NCBI RefSeq assembly: GCF_900101495.1
Contig: NZ_FMUS01000014.1
Coordinates: 47,395 to 111,394, forward strand
Origin: Alkaliphilus peptidifermentans DSM 18978
GTDB taxonomy: Bacteria > Bacillota > Clostridia > Peptostreptococcales > Natronincolaceae
Length of the DNA stretch: 64,000 nt
Reading direction: 5' to 3'
Shown here: positions 37,801 through 46,757 of the stretch, in pieces
Layout of the letters: every line of letters starts with the position of its first letter
How positions within the stretch are numbered: position 1 is the first letter of the stretch
Made by a program: the position numbers and the translations under genes
The notes under the pieces: generated by a model
Databases searched by the model: none
The model's input: only the letters and a program-made list of their open reading frames with translations
What the model was told of the DNA's origin: nothing

Positions 37801-37830
37801 AATGAGTCAGAAGTTACTTCTGACTCATTT
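37801..37830. terminator. bidirectional terminator
   Basis: Perfect 14-bp stem AATGAGTCAGAAGT / ACTTCTGACTCATT with a one-base centre. It serves the 54-aa gene and the convergent DUF438 gene. Confidence 0.88.
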
Positions 37831-37838
37831 AATTAACA

Positions 37839-39071
37839 CTACTCCTCCATTAAACGTTTTTCTCCTTCTAATTTTTTTATACCAGCAATGTTCTGAGTAA
37901 CTTCCAGTGTCCCCATAAAACTCCCCTCTTTATCTCTTACTGCAAAGTACTGTATATAAATGAACATTCCCTGCATTTGAATCCAGAAATCAACATGATC
38001 CTTTTTCCCTGATTGAAAATCACTAACAATCTTTTCAACAACATGTACACTTGATGGTGGGTGACAATTTTCTACCTTTCTTCCAACGATTGCTTTTGTT
38101 CTAGTAAAAATTCTCTCCTTACCCTCTGAAAAGTATTTTACTATATTATCTTTATCCACGAAGGTTATATCTAAGGGTAAGTGATTAAATATAGCACTTA
38201 TTTCTTCAAGCTTTAGTATCCCAGTGTCAAATTTCAAGTAGCCTTGAGTTGTTTTGCTTTCATTTAATTCATCTTTGGCCTTATCCTCTATCTCTGATGG
38301 CTTCCATTGATTCTCTGGCTCAATTAGACAATATCCTATTTCTGAGCTTTCACTTAGAATGTATCCCCATTCATCTACAGAAAGAAGCTCTAGGGCTGTA
38401 GGGAAAAGAATATTTTCTTCTTTGTAAATCATGGACTGTATAGCTTCAACCAGTTCTTCAGTTTTAGTAACTAAATCCGATACATCTCCATTATCATCCT
38501 GTAGCCCTTTAGTTAATAGAATTCCCTCCTTAAGCATTCCTCTAATATCATCATCAATTCCCCACATTACAGATGTAGGTCCTGTAAATTCATACTTCTC
38601 TAGGTATGGGAATAGTAGGTTTTCCTTCCTACTATAATGCTTCTCAATATCAGATAGCTGATTAAAGCCTTCTCTAAACTTCAAAAGCTCTTCCTTAATG
38701 TTTTTACTCTTAGCCTTCAATGTATCTAGGGCAGGAAGAATTATTAGGTCTATAACCTTTTCAATTGCGCGATTTTCCTGTCTAAAGGTATAGATAGGAT
38801 GTCCTGGCACTGTATCGGAGGTGGGAGCTTTATCTAAGCTCTCTTTAAAGACTGTTACATGGACATCACAAAGACGTTTTACCTCACTTACCGGTACTCC
38901 CTCTGTAATTAATGCCTGTTCCATTTCAGCTATCTCTGTAGCTCCTATATTATCAATAAGCTGATTAAACCTTGTCTTTACATCATCCACCGATTTACCT
39001 TCATGTAGCTCCGTAATTAGTTCCTTAAGAATCTTTTTTCTCTCTTCTCTGTTATTAATAAGCTCACTCAT
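37839..39071 (-). CDS. DUF438 protein with hemerythrin-like and PAS domains
   Basis: 410 aa with three parts: an N-terminal DUF438 domain (ELITELHEGKSVDDVKTRFN), a hemerythrin-like helical bundle (GHPIYTFRQENRAIEKVIDL; EKHYSRKENLLFPYLEKYEF; YKEENILFPTALELL) with the metal His/Glu ligands, and a C-terminal PAS domain (HLPLDITFVDKDNIVKYFSE). Such proteins may sense or respond to NO or oxygen, or help repair iron clusters. It is 20 nt downstream of a DUF1858 protein and both follow a CRP/FNR-like site. Start has TAGGAGGG. Confidence 0.9.
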   Translation of the reverse strand: MSELINNREERKKILKELITELHEGKSVDDVKTRFNQLIDNIGATEIAEMEQALITEGVPVSEVKRLCDVHVTVFKESLDKAPTSDTVPGHPIYTFRQENRAIEKVIDLIILPALDTLKAKSKNIKEELLKFREGFNQLSDIEKHYSRKENLLFPYLEKYEFTGPTSVMWGIDDDIRGMLKEGILLTKGLQDDNGDVSDLVTKTEELVEAIQSMIYKEENILFPTALELLSVDEWGYILSESSEIGYCLIEPENQWKPSEIEDKAKDELNESKTTQGYLKFDTGILKLEEISAIFNHLPLDITFVDKDNIVKYFSEGKERIFTRTKAIVGRKVENCHPPSSVHVVEKIVSDFQSGKKDHVDFWIQMQGMFIYIQYFAVRDKEGSFMGTLEVTQNIAGIKKLEGEKRLMEE

Positions 39072-39091
39072 ATAATTCCCTCCTAGTAAAA

Positions 39092-39310
39092 TTAAAAATT
39101 GAAATTAGCGTTCTCTAATGCATTCAAAACATTTTTCAGATTAATCCCCTTCATTTTACAGCCTTCAGGTATTGTCATTAATCTTCCTGCGGTTTTTCGT
39201 ACAACAGGGTTTTTAATATCTTTAAATCCTTCACTTACCATTATTTCAATAATTTCTGGATACTCTTCAGTTAGTTCAAATACATTCTTGTTCAAATCTA
39301 TTTGCTTCAT
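39092..39310 (-). CDS. DUF1858 domain protein
   Basis: 72 aa. The DUF1858 fold is seen in NVFELTEEYPEIIEIMVSEG and NPVVRKTAGRLMTI, resembling the N-terminal part of iron-cluster repair proteins (ScdA/YtfE type). ATG 39310 follows GGAGGGACGGGT; an ATG seven codons upstream is weaker. It is paired with the DUF438 gene in the same transcript, which is a common arrangement. A CRP/FNR-like operator lies 75 nt upstream. Confidence 0.85.
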   Translation of the reverse strand: MKQIDLNKNVFELTEEYPEIIEIMVSEGFKDIKNPVVRKTAGRLMTIPEGCKMKGINLKNVLNALENANFNF

Positions 39311-39384
39311 ACCCGTCCCTCCATTTATCAACCATATTTTGAATATCTATGGGTTTATTTTATACATATTCTTCCTAAATATCC

Positions 39385-39398
39385 GTGATTCAAATCAC
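39385..39398 (-). promoter_or_regulatory. CRP/FNR-family operator
   Basis: GTGATTCAAATCAC (GTGA-N6-TCAC). Read on the minus strand its centre is about 27 nt before a TATAAA, placing it near -41 of the expected start. This is the class II activator position. The regulator is not in the window. Confidence 0.55.
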
Positions 39399-39433
39399 TA
39401 TGATGTAAAAAGAATTAGTAATAAAAAAACAAG

Positions 39434-39478
39434 GTAAAAAGGCTACGGTTTATTTGTAAATAACCATAGCCTTTTTAC
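39434..39478. terminator. bidirectional terminator
   Basis: GTAAAAAGGCTA pairs with TAGCCTTTTTAC, with inner GGTTTATTT/AAATAACC. It closes the bactofilin-like operon in the minus direction. Confidence 0.88.
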
Positions 39479-39556
39479 TATTTTTAGATTTGCAATTTTC
39501 TATTTTTCGCTTTAAATTATGAACTTCTATTTTATTAGAGTACTACTTTACTTTTT

Positions 39557-39590
39557 CATTACTCATTTCACATTACTAATTACTCATTGA
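39557..39590. repeat. degenerate 7-bp repeat (ACTCATT type)
   Basis: Units CATTACTCATTTCACATTAC and TAATTACTCATTG lie within a few bases of the stop of the bactofilin-like gene. Confidence 0.75.
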
Positions 39591-39591
39591 T

Positions 39592-40779
39592 TTAATGTAC
39601 TGGAGATATTGGATCTATCTCATCATTCTCATGTTTATAATATCTTTTTATCATAATGAGTATTGCGCCAATTCCTGCAACCATCACAAGCTTTGAAGCC
39701 CACCATCCAGCAAAAGGTATTAATAATATTGCTTCTATTAAAATACTCCCAATTAAAAATGAAACAACAGGATGTGGAGATTCTTTATATATTTTATGGC
39801 CAAGCCAAATTTCCACTGGAATCTTTGCTAAGTATAACAATATACCATACAAAGCTAGTAGAATAAAACTAATAGGTATTCCAATAATCATAATCATTAA
39901 TATTATAGCTGCAACTGGCACACCAATCAATATACTAAAACCTATTACTATATTAATCCATGATTTTTCTTCTACTATTGCAGCAGCCCTTATTAAAGGT
40001 TTCTTAAATATTAATATAGTAATGCTTCCAATTATTAAATATGCTAGTAAAAATACAATTTTTCTAACTATTGATAAAGCCCTCCACCTATTTTGGAAAT
40101 TTTCAAATTGACTTAGTATCCCTAAAGTTGATGGATAGCGATGTTCAATTGTCCCTTGAACAAATTGTGGATCAATGAATTGTTCTTCTTCGCTTACATA
40201 AATTAAATTCCCTTCTATTAAAGCTCCAGGCTCTAATTCAATCCTTCTTGCATTTATTAATACATTTCCCTTAATGTTACCACTAATTATAGCACTACCT
40301 ACTACTCCTCTTATATCGCCTCCAATAAAGCCTTTAATATTAATAGTATTTGCAAAAGCATGAACACTTCCATCTATAACACCATTATCATTTATTAAAA
40401 TATGGTTGGATAGAATTGATGCATTCCTACTAATTTCACCATCAATAATTATATCTTCAGCTGCTATACGTAGGTCTCCCTTTACATTTCCCATCTGCTT
40501 AAAGCTGGAAGCTAAGGATATGATATCCCCTTCCACCATACCATAATTGGTAATTTCGTTACTAACAGTAATTAAATCGCCAATTATAATACCTCTATTT
40601 TGAATGTATTCATTGGCTCTAATATAATCTCCTTCGATAATTACATCCTCTTCAACTATACTGTAAAGACCTCTTTCATCTTCCTTGCCAAAGGTAATTA
40701 AAGTTGCTGCTACAATAATAATTAACCCACATAAAAGAAATCGCCTATACTTCCAAAATTTATTCTGCATTTTTATCAT
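39592..40779 (-). CDS. bactofilin-like polymer-forming protein with C-terminal membrane helices
   Basis: 395 aa. An N-terminal membrane segment (FLLCGLIIIVAATLITF) is followed by right-handed beta-helix type repeats (EEDVIIEGDYIRANEYIQN; MGNVKGDLRIAAEDIIIDG; GGDIRGVVGSAIISGNIKGN) to about residue 210, and then three or four transmembrane helices. This plan is that of polymer-forming cytoskeletal/bactofilin-domain membrane proteins. It overlaps the related gene upstream by 20 nt. The start is ambiguous between ATG 40779 (close to GGAGG) and ATG 40770. It probably acts at the envelope. Confidence 0.8.
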   Translation of the reverse strand: MIKMQNKFWKYRRFLLCGLIIIVAATLITFGKEDERGLYSIVEEDVIIEGDYIRANEYIQNRGIIIGDLITVSNEITNYGMVEGDIISLASSFKQMGNVKGDLRIAAEDIIIDGEISRNASILSNHILINDNGVIDGSVHAFANTINIKGFIGGDIRGVVGSAIISGNIKGNVLINARRIELEPGALIEGNLIYVSEEEQFIDPQFVQGTIEHRYPSTLGILSQFENFQNRWRALSIVRKIVFLLAYLIIGSITILIFKKPLIRAAAIVEEKSWINIVIGFSILIGVPVAAIILMIMIIGIPISFILLALYGILLYLAKIPVEIWLGHKIYKESPHPVVSFLIGSILIEAILLIPFAGWWASKLVMVAGIGAILIMIKRYYKHENDEIDPISPVH

Positions 40780-41722
40780 TTCCCTCCCGAATAAGGTTCG
40801 GATTAAAATCTCCCTTTGGTGGTATAGCTGGAGGTATTTTTACCTCACCAAACCTACTGTCTACAACCTCTCCCATTCCTACAAACTTCAATGCCATAGT
40901 AAATAATTTACCTATAATAGTTATTTCAATGAGAATATAAACAATTGTACCGACTAACAATTCCAGCATTATACTCCAATTATTACCGATTCGCTTACCA
41001 ATACCTCTTCCTATGGCTAGTTTAGCAGTTGTATTTCCAGCAAACTCTACCAATGACAAGGCAGGTATTAATAGTACAACCAATGGTACTCCGATTACGA
41101 TAATTACTAAAATTGCTGCCAAAACAAATGCACCAAAATATACCAACAAGCCTATCAAAGCCTTTTTTCCTATATCAAAATTAATATTGGTAGCCATCCT
41201 ATCAAACCTATCATTGAAGAATAAAACCGCTACCACAGAAAGTATATAGGCCAATATTTGCTTAATTAATATCAAAGTTGCCAATAAAATGAAAAGTATT
41301 CCAATAGGAGGCGCTCCTACAGGCATTATTCCCATTACATTAATTCTGTCACGATATATAACTCCATCATTGGTAATTCCATGTCCCAGTATAGATATAG
41401 CATCTCTATTTACTTTAGCATTTTTTGTTACAGTAATACCTCCAAAGATTGCTATAACATCGCTATTTACATTACCATTGACTACTACATTACCAAAAAT
41501 GGCAACTACATCCTGTCTAACCTCACCATCTATCCATACATCTCCAAATATAGAAACTACATCGCTCACAGAATCTTCAGAGGATACATGGACACTCTTA
41601 AAAAAGCTAACTATTTCTCCACGATAATTTTGATTATATCCCCAAGCAAGAGAAGTGGATAATACAAGTATTAAACTTGCAAATAGTGTAATATTTTTTA
41701 CATTCAATTTGATATTTCTCAC
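40760..41722 (-). CDS. second bactofilin-like membrane protein with signal peptide
   Basis: 320 aa. A signal peptide (LFASLILVLSTSLAWGY) precedes short beta-helix repeats of about 18 residues: SDVVSIFGDVWIDGEVRQDV and VAIFGNVVVNGNVNSDVIAI, so the repeated part is outside the membrane. Four to five transmembrane helices follow from residue 140. The GTG start has a GGAGGGG site. It is a paralogue in plan of the downstream gene and follows the anti-sigma gene, which suggests the ECF sigma factor controls both. Confidence 0.8.
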   Translation of the reverse strand: MRNIKLNVKNITLFASLILVLSTSLAWGYNQNYRGEIVSFFKSVHVSSEDSVSDVVSIFGDVWIDGEVRQDVVAIFGNVVVNGNVNSDVIAIFGGITVTKNAKVNRDAISILGHGITNDGVIYRDRINVMGIMPVGAPPIGILFILLATLILIKQILAYILSVVAVLFFNDRFDRMATNINFDIGKKALIGLLVYFGAFVLAAILVIIVIGVPLVVLLIPALSLVEFAGNTTAKLAIGRGIGKRIGNNWSIMLELLVGTIVYILIEITIIGKLFTMALKFVGMGEVVDSRFGEVKIPPAIPPKGDFNPNLIREGNDKNAE

Positions 41723-41736
41723 TTCAAACCCCTCCT

Positions 41737-42312
41737 CTACTGATTTTTTAATATTTTAAATAACGTAGTTTGAATCATCACCAGTACTAAAGTTAATACA
41801 AATAGCCCTAAGCTATATACCATCAATGTCGATGTGGTTGCCCGAGAAAATACACTTAATAAAAAGAATATCATCTTTCTAGGATACAGGAATGCAATCA
41901 TACTATATCCAACTAGCTCTTCTATAACAGTACCTAGTAGCGATAACTGCTGAATAAGCTTTGGTATTTTAGAAAAATTAATGTTAAAGCTATATTCTGC
42001 CCCATTTATTACAAACAGCGCTGTCAAGTAGATTATTGTACAAATAAAAACTTCCTTTAGTCCTAATAACCTGGTGGTGGTTTTTTTATACAAACTATAG
42101 TCAATAGAGTCCATTACTTTCATTTCAAACCCTGCACTAGGTTCTATCATAGGTAAATCCTTAACACCCTCTACCATTTCTTCAAACAACAAGAATTCTT
42201 CACTACAATTTGCACAAACAGCAATATGATGTTGGAGGTCTAGCAAATCTTTATCAGCTATATTTTTATCCATATAACTCATAATTAAATCTGAACTTGT
42301 TTTGCAGTCCAT
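41737..42312 (-). CDS. zinc-finger anti-sigma factor
   Basis: 191 aa. The N-terminal zf-HC2 motif is complete: Cys near residue 3 and His-x3-Cys-x2-Cys in HHIAVCANC at residues 28-36. Two transmembrane helices follow (about residues 85-105 and 150-185). It should bind the ECF sigma factor at the membrane and release it on signal. It overlaps the sigma gene by 28 nt, typical of sigma/anti-sigma pairs. Confidence 0.9.
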   Translation of the reverse strand: MDCKTSSDLIMSYMDKNIADKDLLDLQHHIAVCANCSEEFLLFEEMVEGVKDLPMIEPSAGFEMKVMDSIDYSLYKKTTTRLLGLKEVFICTIIYLTALFVINGAEYSFNINFSKIPKLIQQLSLLGTVIEELVGYSMIAFLYPRKMIFFLLSVFSRATTSTLMVYSLGLFVLTLVLVMIQTTLFKILKNQ

Positions 42313-42863
42313 TGCGTTTCCTCCTCTTTTACATTTTTTAAGCTTTCCTTTAATATATTCCTTGCTCTATGAATCCGATTTTTCACCTTCGACATTGGAA
42401 GGTTTGTACTTTCTGCAATTTCTTTATAGCTTAACCCGTGTTGATGAAAAAGTATTATTAACGACCGGTATTCTATGGGAAGGCTACTTATTGCCTTCTC
42501 TATTAACGTTTTGTTATTTTGATGAAAAAATATAACCTCTGCACTAGCACTTTCTTGCTTAGATGATATTTCCTCCTCCAGTGGCATTGTATCTAATTTT
42601 TTCTTTCGTAGGCTGTCAATTGTGGTATTGGTTGCAATTTTTAGAATCCAAGTTGAAAATTTATATTGAGGATCATACTTTTTTAAATTGTTATAAGCCT
42701 TTATAAATACCTCCTGAGATAAATCTTCTGCCTCTTCATTGCTTTGAACCATCCTATAACACAGTGAATGAACTGCCTTTTTATATCGGGTTACAATTTC
42801 TCCAAAGAACTCACTTTCGCCATTGATAATCCTTTGAACAATATCCCAGTCGGACTTACACAA
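42285..42863 (-). CDS. ECF-type RNA polymerase sigma factor
   Basis: 192 aa with sigma region 2 (FFGEIVTRYKKAVHSLCYRM; DLSQEVFIKAYNNLKKYDP) and region 4 (SLPIEYRSLIILFHQHGLSY; KEIAESTNLPMSKVKNRIHR). There is no ATG near the start; TTG 42863 has GAGGTGG five bases before it, better than TTG 42890. The adjacent anti-sigma factor, two bactofilin-like proteins and the MacAB-type exporter suggest an envelope stress regulon. Its promoter sequence was not identified. Confidence 0.92.
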   Translation of the reverse strand: MCKSDWDIVQRIINGESEFFGEIVTRYKKAVHSLCYRMVQSNEEAEDLSQEVFIKAYNNLKKYDPQYKFSTWILKIATNTTIDSLRKKKLDTMPLEEEISSKQESASAEVIFFHQNNKTLIEKAISSLPIEYRSLIILFHQHGLSYKEIAESTNLPMSKVKNRIHRARNILKESLKNVKEEETQWTAKQVQI

Positions 42864-42944
42864 ATTAACCACCTCTTTTACTTCCCTCAATAAATATTTA
42901 CGTAATAAAATATCAAAAGTTTATTTTAAAAATAATGTTTTTTA

Positions 42945-43580
42945 CTAAAACTTAATATTTTTTATTATTGTAACGTATGAGTTATTGTTATAATTTGCTG
43001 TCAAAACTGAAATGTCCTTCCCTAAAACACTATTTGTAATAATATTTAATACTCTCTGTTCTTCCTCTTTATCTTTATGCTTTAATAAATTTTCTTCCAG
43101 TAGTATCAGCCGGGGTCTACTAACTAAAGCCTTTGCCAGCTTTGTCTTAGCTAAATCAAATTTATTAAGCTCACAGCATTTGATATTCTTTATATGTTGA
43201 AGTGATAGTTCATTAAGCCGTTCTTCAATAATCGATTTCCATTTTGTAGGATATATTCCACTGGCCTTCAGCTGCCATCGAAGGTTATCTATCACTGTCT
43301 TTTCCATTATTAAAAAAGAGCTCTCTGCTAGGTTAAGGACTTCTCTTTTTCTTAAGGAAGCCCTTTGTAGCATAGAGAACTCTTTCACATTTACGCCCTC
43401 AATTAAATAGACCCCCTTTAATGGCATAATTCTTCCTTCAAGCATCCTAAAGAGAGCCTTATATTGTGTTACACTTAAATCTATCAAATTAATCCAAATA
43501 CCTTTTTCAATTGTTAATTCAATATTATTAAATAATACTCCTTCATTTTCTACTAAACCGATATCAATTAACTTAATCAA
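42945..43580 (-). CDS. degenerate ABC ATPase-like protein, catalytic motifs lost
   Basis: 211 aa with an ABC-ATPase outline but altered motifs. Where the Walker A P-loop should be, the sequence reads [20 protein letters not shown] with no GxxGxGKST. The signature reads [20 protein letters not shown] instead of LSGGQ. Walker B is [10 protein letters not shown], with no DEP. It overlaps the intact ATPase gene by 8 nt and starts with TTG after GAGGGG. It is likely a non-hydrolysing partner of the exporter or a decaying copy; the intact frame favours function. Confidence 0.7.
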   Translation of the reverse strand: MIKLIDIGLVENEGVLFNNIELTIEKGIWINLIDLSVTQYKALFRMLEGRIMPLKGVYLIEGVNVKEFSMLQRASLRKREVLNLAESSFLIMEKTVIDNLRWQLKASGIYPTKWKSIIEERLNELSLQHIKNIKCCELNKFDLAKTKLAKALVSRPRLILLEENLLKHKDKEEEQRVLNIITNSVLGKDISVLTANYNNNSYVTIIKNIKF

Positions 43581-44277
43581 CAGAATTCAATTCCCCTCTA
43601 TTGTTTAACTCATCACTTACAATTACACCATCCCTAAAGGTAACTACCCGTTCTGTCATTTGCGCAATATCAGCTTCATGGGTTACTAAAATAACAGTAA
43701 CTCCTTCTTCTTTATTTAATCTCATGAATATCTCCATTACTTCATTCCCTGACTTTGTATCAAGATTTCCTGTAGGCTCATCAGCTAGTATTATTGATGG
43801 TTTATTAACCAAAGCTCTTGCAATAGCAACCCTTTGCTTTTGCCCTCCAGAAAGCTCATTGGGATTATGATGGGTTCTATCCCCTAAGCCTACCCAATCT
43901 AAAGCCTCCAGGGCTCTTCTTCGTCTTTCTTTACTGCTCATTTTAGCATAGATCATTGGTAATTCCACATTTTTTAGAGCACTTGTTCTAGGTAATAGAT
44001 TGAAGGATTGAAAGACAAATCCGATCTTGCTGTTTCTTACCTCCGCCAGTTCATTATCCGTCATCTTGGCTATAGGTTTGTCATCCAGTATGTAAATACC
44101 TGAGGTTGGTCTGTCTAAACAGCCTATTATATTCATAAAGGTTGACTTCCCAGACCCTGAGGGACCCATAATACCAATAAACTCTCCCTTTTCTATCCTT
44201 AGATTAACATCCTTTAAAGCTGTTACTGCAATACTTCCGTTTTTATAGGTTTTTGTAAGCTTCTTTATATCAATCAC
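43573..44277 (-). CDS. MacB/LolD-type ABC exporter ATP-binding protein
   Basis: 234 aa with Walker [10 protein letters not shown], signature [15 protein letters not shown], Walker B and loop [12 protein letters not shown], and the His switch in [11 protein letters not shown]. It powers the two FtsX-type permeases encoded upstream in the operon. The start is GTG after GGAGGTG. Four genes (adaptor, two permeases, ATPase) are tandem on the minus strand and probably one transcript. Confidence 0.94.
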   Translation of the reverse strand: MIDIKKLTKTYKNGSIAVTALKDVNLRIEKGEFIGIMGPSGSGKSTFMNIIGCLDRPTSGIYILDDKPIAKMTDNELAEVRNSKIGFVFQSFNLLPRTSALKNVELPMIYAKMSSKERRRRALEALDWVGLGDRTHHNPNELSGGQKQRVAIARALVNKPSIILADEPTGNLDTKSGNEVMEIFMRLNKEEGVTVILVTHEADIAQMTERVVTFRDGVIVSDELNNRGELNSVD

Positions 44278-44298
44278 TATTATTCACCTCCATCATTG

Positions 44299-45504
44299 CT
44301 ACTCATAACGCAATGCTTCTATTGGGTCTAATTTTGATGCTTTATTGGCAGGATATACTCCAAAGATAACCCCTACAACTACAGAGAAAATAAAGGCTAT
44401 TATGATTCCGTCCACTGAAATTATAAAGGGTAGCTTTATCAGTTTTACGATGCTATATCCAATACCACTTCCAAATAAAAGTCCCAGTAATCCACCCATA
44501 AAGGATAGTATAACTGCTTCTAACAAAAATTGTAATAATATTGTTCCTCTGTTTGCTCCTATGGCCTTTCTAATTCCAATTTCTCTAGTACGTTCAGTTA
44601 CTGATACCAGCATAATATTCATAATGCCAATGCCTCCAACCAATAAAGAAATAGCTGCAATACCAGAAATTGTTGTGGTTAGAAACCCTAATCCTTGATT
44701 TAACTGATTAAATTCTGTCTCCATATTATTAATTCTATATATGTCTCTATCTTTATTTTTTCTTTCAAGAAGATTCAATATTTGCTCACCCACTCCGTCT
44801 ACATTTACAGCTTCGATAGCTTGAACTGTAAGTCTAGGATAGCGTTCTAGGTTAAATAGCCTTGTAGCAAGACTTATGGGCATATACCCATAGTTATAAT
44901 TACCCATGGCCATATTGGCAATAACTGAATCTGACATCTTAGTTACACCTATTATCATTAGGTCTATTGTTTGGTATCCTGAAGCCATTGAAACTGTCTC
45001 TCCAATGGCTTCAACAGTTCCAAAAAGGTGTTGAGCAGCTCTTTCATCGATAACAATAACATTCCTTCTTCCTAATATATCTGACTCTGTTAGGAATCTT
45101 CCCTGTAATAAATCTATATGATCTACCAAATCGTAATTATGATTTACACCATATAGGTCCATTCTGAGATTTTTGTCTCCATATTTTAAATCTACCCATC
45201 TACTTATATCTGGTGCAGCAGCTACAATGTCTTCTATATGATCAATAGACTCAACATCTGCATCGCTAAATAAATCACGGTAATAAACTGGGCGATCTGC
45301 ATTATAATTCATTCTAACAGTTAACTTTCCTTTGCCATGCTCTTGAAAAGCTCCTGACATATCAGCCTGCGCTGCATTCCCTAGAGTGGTAATTATAACA
45401 ACAGACATTATACCAATGATTAGCCCCAGCATTGTTAGGGAAGACCTCATCTTATTTACCCATATATTTTGAATCGATACCTTAAATATCTCATATAGCA
45501 CCAT
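44299..45504 (-). CDS. MacB-type ABC permease (second)
   Basis: 401 aa. One N-terminal helix (SSLTMLGLIIGIMSVVII), a large extracytoplasmic domain of about 230 residues, then three helices near the C-terminus ending in VYPANKASKLDPIEALRYE, the FtsX/MacB signature. Paralogous to the permease just upstream (45534-46739). Together they may form a heterodimeric exporter for peptides or lipids, or for drug efflux. The substrate is unknown. Confidence 0.93.
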   Translation of the reverse strand: MVLYEIFKVSIQNIWVNKMRSSLTMLGLIIGIMSVVIITTLGNAAQADMSGAFQEHGKGKLTVRMNYNADRPVYYRDLFSDADVESIDHIEDIVAAAPDISRWVDLKYGDKNLRMDLYGVNHNYDLVDHIDLLQGRFLTESDILGRRNVIVIDERAAQHLFGTVEAIGETVSMASGYQTIDLMIIGVTKMSDSVIANMAMGNYNYGYMPISLATRLFNLERYPRLTVQAIEAVNVDGVGEQILNLLERKNKDRDIYRINNMETEFNQLNQGLGFLTTTISGIAAISLLVGGIGIMNIMLVSVTERTREIGIRKAIGANRGTILLQFLLEAVILSFMGGLLGLLFGSGIGYSIVKLIKLPFIISVDGIIIAFIFSVVVGVIFGVYPANKASKLDPIEALRYE

Positions 45505-45533
45505 TTTTAATCATCCTCTTATCTATTTCTACA

Positions 45534-46739
45534 TTATTCATATCGTAACGCATCAATTGGATCCAATTTTGCTGCTCTGTTGGCAGGATAAACACCAAAC
45601 AGTATACCAATAGTAATGGCAAGAAAGGCAGCAAGCAATACTTCCTTAAGGCTTATTAAAGGCGGTAATTTTAAAAAAACTGATACCCCTGTTGCCAGTA
45701 AAAATCCAAAGGCAATACCTAAAACTCCACCCATTAGTGAAATTATGGCTGATTCTGTTAAAAACTGAAATAATATAGTTCCTCTTTTAGCACCAATTGC
45801 CTTTTTTACTCCTATTTCTCTTATTCGCTCGGTAACTGTAACAAGCATAATATTCATAATGCCTATTCCTCCAACAAGAAGAGCAATACCCGCAATAAAA
45901 GCCAGTACTGAGGTTATAGTAGTTAAAACTGAATTAACTGCTTCAAAGGCCTGTTCTAGATTGAAGGTTTGGTATTTGTCATTGTTATTATGTAATCGTT
46001 CCAACAACCTGATAGTTTGTTCGCCTATATAATCCATTTGATTCCTGTCTTCTACCTTTAGATTGACTCCATAATAAACTGTTTGCCCATAAATTCTCAG
46101 TATTGTATTTACTGGAACATATACCTGAGCATATCCTCCATTAATTGCGGAGTTAAAAGGGCTATCCTCATATTGATAAATTCCTACTACCCTAAAATCC
46201 ACTGGCCCTCTATAGGTGTTTAGAGTGATTGCTTCACCAACAGCATCAGTCTTACCAAAAATCTCCTTTGCATCCTTTTCAGATAGTACAATTGTATTTG
46301 CATAGGATTCGTTATCCTGTTGATTAATATATCTTCCATACACCATCTCAACATTATTAATAATCTGCATATCTGAGTTGGCTCCCACAAGTATAACATC
46401 TTGATTCTTGTCCTTAACCTTTATAGTGGAATATTCTTCATATATTGGAGCTACTGCTTCAATACCATCTAATTGTCTTATGGCCTCAATATCACGGTCA
46501 TTTATATAATCTCTAAGCTGCATTTCATTTTGATTGCTCCAATTCATATATACCATTAATCTATTTGTTCCAAATTGTTCAAGACTCTTTTGAATTTGAT
46601 ACTTTCCTCCATTTCCAATTGCAGAGATGGCAACCACAGCTGATATACCAATAATTATACCCAGCATGGTTAATAGTGTACGCATTTTGTTTGCTCTAAT
46701 GGAGGAAACTGCCATACTTATATTTTCTAATAGGTTCAT
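45534..46739 (-). CDS. MacB-type ABC permease (first)
   Basis: About 401 aa with the same plan as its neighbour: N-terminal helix (RTLLTMLGIIIGISAVVAIS), external domain, C-terminal helices and the end VYPANRAAKLDPIDALRYE. Starts at ATG 46739 (ten bases after AAAGGG) or ATG 46745. It lies 18 nt after the adaptor gene and 29 nt before the second permease, inside one operon. Confidence 0.93.
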   Translation of the reverse strand: MNLLENISMAVSSIRANKMRTLLTMLGIIIGISAVVAISAIGNGGKYQIQKSLEQFGTNRLMVYMNWSNQNEMQLRDYINDRDIEAIRQLDGIEAVAPIYEEYSTIKVKDKNQDVILVGANSDMQIINNVEMVYGRYINQQDNESYANTIVLSEKDAKEIFGKTDAVGEAITLNTYRGPVDFRVVGIYQYEDSPFNSAINGGYAQVYVPVNTILRIYGQTVYYGVNLKVEDRNQMDYIGEQTIRLLERLHNNNDKYQTFNLEQAFEAVNSVLTTITSVLAFIAGIALLVGGIGIMNIMLVTVTERIREIGVKKAIGAKRGTILFQFLTESAIISLMGGVLGIAFGFLLATGVSVFLKLPPLISLKEVLLAAFLAITIGILFGVYPANRAAKLDPIDALRYE

Positions 46740-46757
46740 TAACATCAATCCCTTTAC

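Noticed and set aside
39656..40111. 151-aa plus-strand ORF
   Set aside because: Antisense shadow of the bactofilin-like gene's membrane part.
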